Part shown: positions 1 to 5,828 of the stretch, one piece after another
How positions within the stretch are numbered: the first letter of the stretch is position 1
How the letters are laid out: each line of letters starts with the position of its first letter
From: Sulfitobacter sp.
Lineage (GTDB): Bacteria > Pseudomonadota > Alphaproteobacteria > Rhodobacterales > Rhodobacteraceae
NCBI GenBank assembly: GCA_026421135.1
Contig: JAPKCR010000179.1
Coordinates: 1-5,828 of the forward strand
Reading direction: 5' to 3'
DNA: 5,828 bases
Program-made: the position numbers and the translations under genes
The notes under the pieces: generated by a model
What the model was told of the DNA's origin: nothing
The model's input: the letters and a program-made list of their open reading frames with translations, nothing else
Database searches by the model: none

Positions 1-1458
1 GTGAACGAGGTCATCGCCGATATGCGCGATGCGGTCGGCGACACAATGGGGATCACGCTGCGTGTGTCGCTCGATGAAACTATTGGTCAGCTCGGATTTT
101 CTAACGCCGAAGTCCGCGAGTTCGTCGATATGAACCGCAATCTGCCGGATCTATGGGATTTGGCCCAAGGCACATGGGAAGAATGTTCAGGCCCGTCTCG
201 CTTCAAAGAAGAAGCTGCACAGCACGAGCTGGTCAAAGGCATCCACGAATTGACCGATAAACCCATTGTCGGTGTTGGCCGCTTCACCAGCCCTGATGTG
301 ATGGCGAAAATGATCAAGACCGGCACGCTAGATTTCATCGGGTGCGCGCGCCCGTCTATTGCGGATCCGTTTCTGCCCAAAAAGATCGAAGAAGGTCGAA
401 TTGAAGACATCCGGGAATGTATCGGTTGCAATATCTGCGTCACGGGCGACATGACGATGTCGATCAGCCGTTGCACCCAGAACCCGACGTTCATGGAGGA
501 ATGGCGCAAAGGTTGGCATCCCGAGCGGATGAACACCAAGGGTACAAGCGAGAACGTGTTGGTCATTGGCGCGGGCCCTGCGGGGCTTGAAGCAACTCGT
601 GCCGTTGCCGAGCGTGGGTATGATGTAGCATTGGCCGAAGCGGGAACTGTTTTGGGTGGTCGCGTCGCGCTTGAACGGCATTTGCCGGGATTAAGCGCAT
701 GGGGCCGTGTGGCAGATTACCGTGAGTATCAGATCAGCCAAAAACCGAACGTCGAAAGTTATTTCGAAAGCGAGCTGGACGCAGCAAGTATCCTTGAATT
801 TGGTTTTGAAAACATCTGTATCGCAACGGGTGCAAAATGGCGGCGCGACGGTGTTTCGCGCCAACATGTCGTGCCGTTTCCTATTGATGCTATAATGCCC
901 ATCTTTACACCCGATGATGTGATGGGAGGCGCGGCCCCCACAGGCCATGTCGTGATTTATGACGATGACCACTATTACATGGGCGGCGTTATGGCCGAAC
1001 TGCTGATCCAGAAAGGCTGTTCCGTCACTTTGGTCACGCCCGCCGCCTACGTCAGCGAATGGACGCTGAACACGCTTGAGCAACACGAAATCCACCGCCG
1101 TTTGGCAAATATGGGCGTTCAGATTGAGCTAAATCGTGGCGTGATCGAGATTGCCAAGGATCACGTCGTGACCAATTGCATGTTCACGGAGCAAACACGG
1201 CCGATAGCCTGCGACGGTGTCTTGCTTGTGTCCTCAAGGTTGGAAAACAATGCGGTCTATAATGCGCTCAAATCGCGTGAGGCTGAATGGGCCGATGCGG
1301 GCATCAAGTCGGTGAAACTGATCGGTGACGCAAATGCGCCTGGGCCTATTGCTTGGGCGACCTATGCGGGCCATCGTTATGCACGTGAACTGGACGAGGC
1401 AGATATTGGCGATGCGTTGCCGTTCCGCCGTGAAATAACCGAGCTCGCAGTCGATTGA
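1..1458 (+). CDS. TMADH/DgcA-type FMN and 4Fe-4S oxidoreductase (probable N-demethylase), 5'-partial
   Basis: C-terminal 485 residues of a flavin oxidoreductase related to trimethylamine dehydrogenase, dimethylglycine demethylase DgcA and N-methylproline demethylases. Such enzymes oxidatively remove an N-methyl group as formaldehyde in the cytoplasm and pass electrons from FMN through a 4Fe-4S cluster. Seen here, numbering from base 1: the end of the Old-Yellow-Enzyme TIM barrel with the FMN-phosphate region (GVGRF 91-95, ARPSIADP 116-123); cluster ligands C140, C143, C146 and C158 (CxxCxxCx11C); a Rossmann GAGPAG at 190-195 with acidic E213; a second nucleotide-binding-like segment around 316-329 (DDDHYYMGG); and a C-terminal IGDANAPGP near 441. 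Family members are about 650-730 residues, so roughly the first 200, including most of the substrate pocket, lie outside the window. The GTG at base 1 falls inside the barrel and is not the start. The frame is intact to TGA at 1456. Class is confident; substrate is unknown. Confidence 0.88.
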   Translation: MNEVIADMRDAVGDTMGITLRVSLDETIGQLGFSNAEVREFVDMNRNLPDLWDLAQGTWEECSGPSRFKEEAAQHELVKGIHELTDKPIVGVGRFTSPDVMAKMIKTGTLDFIGCARPSIADPFLPKKIEEGRIEDIRECIGCNICVTGDMTMSISRCTQNPTFMEEWRKGWHPERMNTKGTSENVLVIGAGPAGLEATRAVAERGYDVALAEAGTVLGGRVALERHLPGLSAWGRVADYREYQISQKPNVESYFESELDAASILEFGFENICIATGAKWRRDGVSRQHVVPFPIDAIMPIFTPDDVMGGAAPTGHVVIYDDDHYYMGGVMAELLIQKGCSVTLVTPAAYVSEWTLNTLEQHEIHRRLANMGVQIELNRGVIEIAKDHVVTNCMFTEQTRPIACDGVLLVSSRLENNAVYNALKSREAEWADAGIKSVKLIGDANAPGPIAWATYAGHRYARELDEADIGDALPFRREITELAVD

Positions 1459-2786
1459 AAAACCCATTCCCCTTCTCGGCTTCATTGGTGACAACCATTC
1501 TGGATTGGACGCGCGCGCGTATTTCGACCGGTCAAAACCCAAAACACGGCGCCCAGAGCTTTGCTGAGCTTGAACCGACTTTAGGTCAGTCCATTACTAA
1601 AGACGGCATCGGGGGGGAGGCTGCATTCAGTCTGTTCACCGACGTAATCGTGCCATCCACACGTCCCTTTGGACACCCGACGTCGCTTAGTTATGTGGCA
1701 TCTGCCCCGAGTGCGGCATCGCTGAGTTTTGATGCCGCACTGGGGGCTGCGGGTATTTTTGCAGGCAATTGGGACGGAGGAGCGGGAGCAATCCATGCTG
1801 AAAATCAAGCGCTTGCGTGGTTGTCGGACCTCGCGGGCTGGGACGATGCCGCGGGTGGGGTGTTTGTCGCAGGTGGCACACTTGGTAACCTGTGTGCCTT
1901 GCATGCGGCACGAGACTGGAAATCACGACGCAGCGCGCGACCAGATCGGTGGGCAATCCTGTGCTCGGCTGAGGCGCACAGCTCCATTGCTGCTGCCGCA
2001 AGCGTTATGGATGTGGACGTCATTCAGATCGAAGCGGATCATACTGGGCGCATGTCAGCAGCTGCCGCACGCGCTGGGTTTCACCCCAACGTGTTTGCGA
2101 TTGTTGCCAATGCAGGGGCTACAAACTGCGGCGCTGTCGATGACATCAATGGCCTTGCTGATCTTGCCGAAGAAAACGACATCTGGCTCCATATCGATGG
2201 CGCTTACGGGCTGGCCGCGATCGCTGATCCCCAGACGCGACCGGTCTTTGCGGGAATACATCGTGCTCACAGCATGATCGTTGATCCGCACAAATGGCTG
2301 TTTGCCCCCTACGATAGCTGCGCGTTGGTGTATCGAAACGCTGCCGATGCTGCCAATGCCCACGGTCAGAGTGCAGTCTACCTTGACGCCGTTGACAAGA
2401 CCCAGTGGAACCCATCCGATTATGCACTGCACCTGACCCGCCGCGCGCGCGGGTTGCCGTTTTGGTATTCGCTGGCGACACATGGCACTCAGGCTTACGG
2501 CGATGCAATCGCAACGACCATCGCAACCGCCCATGCACTTGCTAAAGGTATCTCGCAAATTGATGGGCTAGACCTGCTTCTTGGTCCACAGCTTTCTGTT
2601 GTCTTGTTCCGACCAACCCGAATGAGCGACGATGCGATGGATGCTTGGGCCGAACAACACCGCCGCTCTGGGGCGCTTTTGTGTTTACCAACAACATGGC
2701 AGGGCCAAAAGGTTTTCCGCCTTTGCATTGTTAATCCAGATACCGATCCCGATGATGTCCTCAAGACCCTGAAAACACTTGTCTGA
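1455..2786 (+). CDS. Group II pyridoxal-phosphate-dependent decarboxylase
   Basis: A 443-residue member of the aromatic-amino-acid/glutamate/diaminobutyrate decarboxylase superfamily (fold type I, cytoplasmic, usually dimeric), which removes the alpha-carboxyl of an amino acid to give an amine. Visible landmarks: entry-loop motif HPTSLSYVASAPS at 74-86; GAIHAENQAL at 111-120; phosphate-binding AGGTLGN at 139-145; H175, expected to stack on the PLP ring; GATNCGAVDDI at 221-231; D248 in HIDGAYG, expected to bind the pyridine nitrogen; and the Schiff-base lysine K280 in VDPHKW. Length is slightly short of the usual 450-500. The chosen start is TTG at 1455, overlapping the upstream TGA by four bases (TTGA), which suggests translational coupling. 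A GTG at 1488 in the same frame would remove 11 residues and is the main alternative; neither has a strong ribosome binding site. Motifs leave little doubt about the family, but the amino acid used cannot be deduced. Glutamate, aromatic acids, diaminobutyrate and cysteine sulfinate are all possible. Confidence 0.88.
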   Translation: MKNPFPFSASLVTTILDWTRARISTGQNPKHGAQSFAELEPTLGQSITKDGIGGEAAFSLFTDVIVPSTRPFGHPTSLSYVASAPSAASLSFDAALGAAGIFAGNWDGGAGAIHAENQALAWLSDLAGWDDAAGGVFVAGGTLGNLCALHAARDWKSRRSARPDRWAILCSAEAHSSIAAAASVMDVDVIQIEADHTGRMSAAAARAGFHPNVFAIVANAGATNCGAVDDINGLADLAEENDIWLHIDGAYGLAAIADPQTRPVFAGIHRAHSMIVDPHKWLFAPYDSCALVYRNAADAANAHGQSAVYLDAVDKTQWNPSDYALHLTRRARGLPFWYSLATHGTQAYGDAIATTIATAHALAKGISQIDGLDLLLGPQLSVVLFRPTRMSDDAMDAWAEQHRRSGALLCLPTTWQGQKVFRLCIVNPDTDPDDVLKTLKTLV

Positions 2787-2795
2787 AAGCCCGAC

Positions 2796-3935
2796 ATGAC
2801 ACGAACGCTTGAAATTTTGGACCGCCTCATCGCGTTTCCAACTGTCAGTCGGGATAGTAATCTTGACTTGATCGATTGGGTTCAAACGCTGCTGAATGAT
2901 GCGGGTTTTGAAGTCACGCGCATTTGGTCACCTGATCGCAAAAAGGCCGGATTGTTTGCGCGCATTGGCCCGAATGTTGACGGCGGCATTTGTCTGTCTG
3001 CGCATACAGACGTGGTTCCTGTGGATGGTCAGATTTGGACCCGCCCGCCTTTTATCCTCACCGATGAAGGGGACCGCGTTTTTGGTCGTGGGACGACCGA
3101 CATGAAGGGATTTCTTGCCTCTGCCTTGGCGCTGGTCGAGCGGGTAGGGCAACATCACCTCTCGGCCCCCCTTAGCCTTTCGATCTCATACGATGAGGAG
3201 ATCGGTTGCGTGGGTCTTCAGCAAATGATGCCTGAATTGGAAAAACTGATCGGCAAACCGCGCGTCGTGATCGTCGGGGAGCCAACGTCGATGCAAGTCG
3301 CAATCGGACACAAAGGTAAAACCGCACTCGATGTGACGTGTTATGGAAAGGCCGGTCACAGCGCCCTTGCGCCTAATTTTGTCAACGCAATCCATGTCGC
3401 AGCCGATTTTGTCGGGCAGATTCGAACGCTTCAAGAACGGCTCAAAAACGGACCTGTTGATGAAGATTACAGTATTCCCTATTCAACGGTTCATATCGGG
3501 AAAATTACTGGTGGGCAGGCCCTCAACATTGTGCCCGCAGATGCGCAGATATTGATGGAATTTCGGCATCTCGCGGATGTGCCTGCGGCGGAACTGCAAA
3601 GCCAAATTGAAGACATCGCGACACAAATCAGTGAAACCTATCTATCCACAACGCCAATTTCTGTCGCGGTCGTTAACGCCTATCCAGGTCTGAGCATTTC
3701 ACCGACCAACCCCATTATAACGTGGGCACGTCAGATGGTCGCAGGATCGCTGACAACCAAAGTTCCGTTTGGCACCGAAGCGGGGTTCTTTTCTGACTTG
3801 GGCCTCAACACAGTAGTGGTTGGCCCGGGCGATATGGCATCTGACGGCCACAAGCCTGATGAGGGGCTTAGCAAAAGTGAACTGGCGGCCTGCGATGCCA
3901 TGATGGACAACTTCGAAAGAAGTCTTCGGCTTTGA
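2796..3935 (+). CDS. argE: M20-family amidohydrolase, ArgE-type (acetylornithine deacetylase-like)
   Basis: A 379-residue dinuclear-zinc hydrolase of the ArgE/DapE/carboxypeptidase G2 family, which cleaves an N-acyl amide to free an amino group. The complete metal set is visible: H70 and D72 in SAHTDVVP; bridging D102 in GRGTTDMKG; E134 (general base) and E135 (metal) in YDEEIG; E162 in VGEPT; and H352 in DGHKPDE. H188 (GKAGHSALAP) starts the lid/dimerization domain, where it is expected to complete the partner's active site. Length matches E. coli ArgE (383). The ATG at 2796 follows the decarboxylase stop after nine bases, with a weak GAAAG six bases upstream, so it is probably the last gene of the operon. 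ArgE homologues are often recruited outside arginine synthesis. Because this one sits beside a demethylase and a decarboxylase, its substrate may be another N-acyl or N-formyl compound. The symbol reflects homology, not a demonstrated arginine role. Confidence 0.85.
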   Translation: MTRTLEILDRLIAFPTVSRDSNLDLIDWVQTLLNDAGFEVTRIWSPDRKKAGLFARIGPNVDGGICLSAHTDVVPVDGQIWTRPPFILTDEGDRVFGRGTTDMKGFLASALALVERVGQHHLSAPLSLSISYDEEIGCVGLQQMMPELEKLIGKPRVVIVGEPTSMQVAIGHKGKTALDVTCYGKAGHSALAPNFVNAIHVAADFVGQIRTLQERLKNGPVDEDYSIPYSTVHIGKITGGQALNIVPADAQILMEFRHLADVPAAELQSQIEDIATQISETYLSTTPISVAVVNAYPGLSISPTNPIITWARQMVAGSLTTKVPFGTEAGFFSDLGLNTVVVGPGDMASDGHKPDEGLSKSELAACDAMMDNFERSLRL

Positions 3936-3956
3936 TTGCCAGCCGAGGAAATCAAA
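3931..3956 (+). terminator. Weak hairpin at the end of the catabolic operon
   Basis: A perfect 7-base inverted repeat, TTTGATT (3931-3937) and AATCAAA (3950-3956), spans the stop codon of the ArgE-like gene. Inside it, CC (3939-3940) can pair with GG (3947-3948) after one G-A mismatch, leaving a six-base loop. The stem is AT-rich and no run of T follows, so this is not a classic intrinsic terminator. It may slow polymerase, protect the mRNA 3' end, or be chance. It is the best candidate I see at this end of the operon. Confidence 0.25.
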
Positions 3957-4213
3957 TCATTCAACATAAGATAAACTTCGCGTCGTTTCGCAATGTTCGC
4001 TTTAGGGAATCCGCACTGCAGCAAGCTGCCAATTGGACAAGGTTCAGTATCCGGCGTGTTCACGGGTACAGAAGTAACACTTCCCGTAAGCGGACCCTAG
4101 CTGAGATCCAGCAATCCGAAAGTTTGGGCTCTTCTGTAGCCTTCGCTGCGCTGTATACGAACGGCTGGTTTTGCTTACCGTAAAGGCCAAATACCTATCG
4201 AAACGAACCCTGA
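3936..4213. other. Convergent intergenic region without a credible gene; possible degenerate repeat
   Basis: A 278-base gap between two convergent units (the ArgE-like gene on + and hipA on -). The longest open frame, TTG at 3932 to 4183, would give 83 residues that are basic, resemble no known domain and have no ribosome binding site, so I do not call a gene. I see no tRNA-like cloverleaf. Two stretches, about 3992-4007 (AATGTTCGCTTTAGGG) and 4121-4172 (including TTTGGGCTC and CCTTCGCTGCGCTG), resemble from memory fragments of a GC-rich repeat often seen between Roseobacter genes. A short inverted pair, ACGGG (4062-4066) and CCCGT (4083-4087), is present but too weak to call a terminator for hipBA. 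Confidence 0.4.
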
Positions 4214-5530
4214 CTAAGCTAACAATTGCTCTCGCGATCGCACAAATTGATTGGTCAGTGCATCATAATCCGAGCTCAGCCCTTCGATGCAGTACGGATT
4301 CAGGAATTGCCGCCCCCCAAACAGAGCTTTGTCGGTCGCGCTTAGGTTTGCCAAGTCACAGACCGCATCCCATTCGCCAGAGATTATAATAAGCTGCTGT
4401 GCGATGATGTCGACGGCCTCTTCGTCCGTGAGCAAGAAGTCAGGGGCTGCGGCAATGCAGCTAGCCAATTTGCTCATCCGGTTGTCGCCCTTGATTAGCA
4501 TCGCCTGTGTGGCTTCATTTCCTGTGCGGCCTTGCGGACAGATGTCATAGGCAGGGGAAAGCGAGAGCATTTTGCCATCCCAAAAGGCCGCGTGGTTGCG
4601 AGCATGGTCATCCGTATTGCCGCAAAGTACGTTAAAACAGATACGGCCAAAGAGTTCCCGGAGCGTCTCTTTGGGCTTGGTGAACCGGTGGCGAATAATT
4701 TCGGCCAGATCTTCGTAAGAAGCGTAGCGCGCCATCATTTCATCCAGCCCAAGAATTGTCAGCGCAGATACCATCGCTTTGCGATGCCAATTGTCGCCTG
4801 AGCGGGTGCGGTCAAAACGTTCGATCAATAGCACGTCTTTACCGCCCGCGTTAATCATCGAGACGGGGGCTGCGTCCAGGCCGCAAGCGGCGGCCAGTTT
4901 CATCGCGATGAACTCGGCTTTTAAGACGCTATAAAGGTCTCCACTTGCCGAGAATTTGGCGATCATCTTGCGATCACCGCGGTCGATGATCGCTTTCGGA
5001 CGTGCGCCACCGATTGACGTGCCGTGGTTAAGCGCTTGATCAAGGCCAGGTGTCAGTGGGACGCCTTTCTCAATGAGGCTGGCGGCCTCGATAAGTTCCT
5101 CATATGTCGCTTCGGATTTTTGACGCGGCACATAGTCTGTCGCAGAGGTTTGGAAATCGAGGGCACCAATGCGGTCAGAACCGGAGGCAAGAAGGTAGGA
5201 AATTTCGCTGATGTTGCTGACCTCGGGCGCGCTGGCCTTTGCGCCCACCAGACGATTGATGATGACACGCCGACCCCAGGCATCGGGCGAGCCATCGCGA
5301 ATACAGCTTGCCATTGAAAGCCCGGCCTCAGGCTCGATAATGCCGCGACGGAGTGGCAGTTCGGGCGCGTAGATCGGTATTGCATCGGCGCGGTCGAGGT
5401 AGCTAGCACCGTAATTGAAGATGAACCGGTCCGCGTCTTGTGTGAGACGGCCCGCAACAACAGGCTCTGCGCTTCCGGGCAACCATATCCAAACAAATGC
5501 TTCTGAGGCCTGAGCAAGTTTAGAAGTCAT
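4214..5530 (-). CDS. hipA: HipA-family serine/threonine kinase toxin
   Basis: A 438-residue HipA-like kinase, close to the 440 of E. coli HipA, the cytoplasmic toxin of a type II toxin-antitoxin pair. E. coli HipA phosphorylates GltX, causing stringent response and persistence. Visible: an N-terminal beta-rich subdomain (about 10-120); glycine-rich loop TSIGGARPK at 171-179, where S172 matches the autophosphorylated Ser150 of E. coli HipA; K192 in MIAKFSA (ATP lysine); hinge region LLIERFDR at 234-241; catalytic loop GNTDDHARN at 304-312 with D307 as base and N312 as metal ligand; and D329 in LSPAYDI, equivalent to the DFG aspartate. All key residues are intact, so it should be active. The loop reads GGARPK instead of GAQEK as in E. 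coli, so the target may not be GltX. ATG at 5530 is preferred because AGGAG lies seven bases upstream; a GTG at 5554 would add eight residues without such support. Ends with TAG and overlaps hipB by 11 bases. Confidence 0.9.
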   Translation of the reverse strand: MTSKLAQASEAFVWIWLPGSAEPVVAGRLTQDADRFIFNYGASYLDRADAIPIYAPELPLRRGIIEPEAGLSMASCIRDGSPDAWGRRVIINRLVGAKASAPEVSNISEISYLLASGSDRIGALDFQTSATDYVPRQKSEATYEELIEAASLIEKGVPLTPGLDQALNHGTSIGGARPKAIIDRGDRKMIAKFSASGDLYSVLKAEFIAMKLAAACGLDAAPVSMINAGGKDVLLIERFDRTRSGDNWHRKAMVSALTILGLDEMMARYASYEDLAEIIRHRFTKPKETLRELFGRICFNVLCGNTDDHARNHAAFWDGKMLSLSPAYDICPQGRTGNEATQAMLIKGDNRMSKLASCIAAAPDFLLTDEEAVDIIAQQLIIISGEWDAVCDLANLSATDKALFGGRQFLNPYCIEGLSSDYDALTNQFVRSREQLLA

Positions 5531-5828
5531 CGTCGATCTCCTGCTTGGACACACGGACGCTCTTTGGCAGGAGTGTTAGCTTCTCATCAAGACGGGCGTT
5601 TTGGACCGTCAGCGTGCTGTCATCGGCATCAAACAACCTTACGCCAACAAGCGCTGCGACCTCGAAGACCGTGCCGATTTCAGGGCCGGGAGCCCCTTTC
5701 TCGATGTTGTGCAATGTCGTGCGGCTAATGTTTGCGCGATCTGCAAGGTCTTGTGCTGTCATACCGCGTGTCGTGCGGCCGACGCGGATCAGCTTGCCGA
5801 AGACTGATAAGGCTTGCTTGGTTACCCG
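5520..5828 (-). CDS. hipB: HipB-like helix-turn-helix antitoxin, 5'-partial
   Basis: Antitoxin partner of the HipA kinase: it binds and restrains HipA and, as a dimer, represses its own operon. The frame stays open on the minus strand from the stop (TAA, 5520-5522) to the window edge, giving 102 residues with no start codon in the first 22. The ATG at 5762 (MTAQDLADR) is therefore internal: the sequence before it (FGKLIRVGRTTRG) is the first helix of a Cro/C1-type HTH domain, which a start at 5762 would destroy. The HTH spans about residues 10-65, with the recognition region near NISRTTLHNIEKG at 33-45. The tail after about 75 is charged and ends in IDDDF, probably flexible and used for HipA contact or proteolysis. 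The gene overlaps hipA by 11 bases in another frame, so antitoxin is made first. The promoter and operators lie beyond the right edge. Family is confident; full length is unknown. Confidence 0.85.
   Translation of the reverse strand, partial: RVTKQALSVFGKLIRVGRTTRGMTAQDLADRANISRTTLHNIEKGAPGPEIGTVFEVAALVGVRLFDADDSTLTVQNARLDEKLTLLPKSVRVSKQEIDDDF
5538..5542 (-). promoter_or_regulatory. Ribosome binding site of hipA inside hipB
   Basis: On the minus strand AGGAG occurs seven bases before the ATG at 5530. It lies inside the last codons of hipB and decides the choice of the hipA start over the upstream GTG at 5554. A separate site for the toxin means translation need not depend wholly on ribosomes reinitiating from hipB. 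Confidence 0.75.

Noticed and set aside
1..3. GTG at base 1 as start of the oxidoreductase
   Set aside because: It lies inside the TIM barrel; the family is about 200 residues longer, so the gene begins before the window.
1611..1617. Run of seven G as a frameshift site
   Set aside because: The decarboxylase reads through it in one frame with family motifs on both sides, so no shift is needed.
1729..2277. A 182-residue frame inside the decarboxylase, and similar long frames antisense to the decarboxylase and inside hipA
   Set aside because: They overlap genes whose catalytic motifs are complete; their translations show no domain, only odd composition from shifted GC-rich codons.
4029..4036. 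CCAATTGG palindrome as an operator
   Set aside because: An isolated 8-base palindrome between convergent genes, with no adjacent promoter; likely chance.
3731..4063. A 110-residue minus-strand frame opposite the end of the ArgE-like gene
   Set aside because: About 200 bases are antisense to a strong gene and the rest lies in the doubtful intergenic sequence; no domain or initiation signal.
3932..4183. An 83-residue open frame in the intergenic region
   Set aside because: TTG start without a ribosome binding site, overlap with the previous stop, and no recognisable domain; better explained by non-coding or repeat sequence.
5531..5554. GTG at 5554 as start of hipA
   Set aside because: The added eight residues have no family support, while the ATG at 5530 has AGGAG at ideal spacing.
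5520..5762. An 80-residue antitoxin starting at the ATG at 5762
   Set aside because: The frame stays open to the window edge, and the residues before this ATG form the first helix of the HTH domain, so the ATG is internal.
1..5828. CRISPR array, tRNA or rRNA
   Set aside because: No regularly spaced direct repeats and no cloverleaf-like or rRNA-like sequence were seen on either strand.

Overview
The window suggests an alphaproteobacterium, most likely a Rhodobacterales (Roseobacter-type) genome. The grounds are moderate GC content, the style of the intergenic sequence, and a catabolic operon for nitrogen compounds of a kind common in that group. This assignment is an inference; no rRNA or other phylogenetic marker is present.

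Left part (1-3935, + strand): three tightly packed genes that look like one transcription unit entering the window from the left. The first is the 3' two thirds of a large flavin/iron-sulfur oxidoreductase of the trimethylamine dehydrogenase / DgcA (dimethylglycine demethylase) class. The second is a group II pyridoxal-phosphate decarboxylase whose TTG start overlaps the preceding stop codon by four bases. The third is an M20-family amidohydrolase of the ArgE (acetylornithine deacetylase) type, nine bases downstream. Together they suggest removal of an N-methyl group, a carboxyl group and an N-acyl group, as expected for catabolism of a methylated or acylated amino-acid-like compound. The real substrate cannot be read from the sequence.

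Middle (3936-4213): a 278-base gap between two convergent transcription units. It has no credible gene and no tRNA. It holds a weak hairpin at the end of the operon and stretches that resemble degenerate intergenic repeats remembered from Roseobacter genomes.

Right part (4214-5828, - strand): a HipBA-type toxin-antitoxin module. HipB, a helix-turn-helix antitoxin, is cut by the right edge of the window. HipA, a serine/threonine kinase toxin with all main kinase motifs, follows with an 11-base overlap and its own good ribosome binding site inside the end of hipB. The module is transcribed towards the catabolic operon and has no visible functional link with it. Its promoter and operators lie beyond the right edge.
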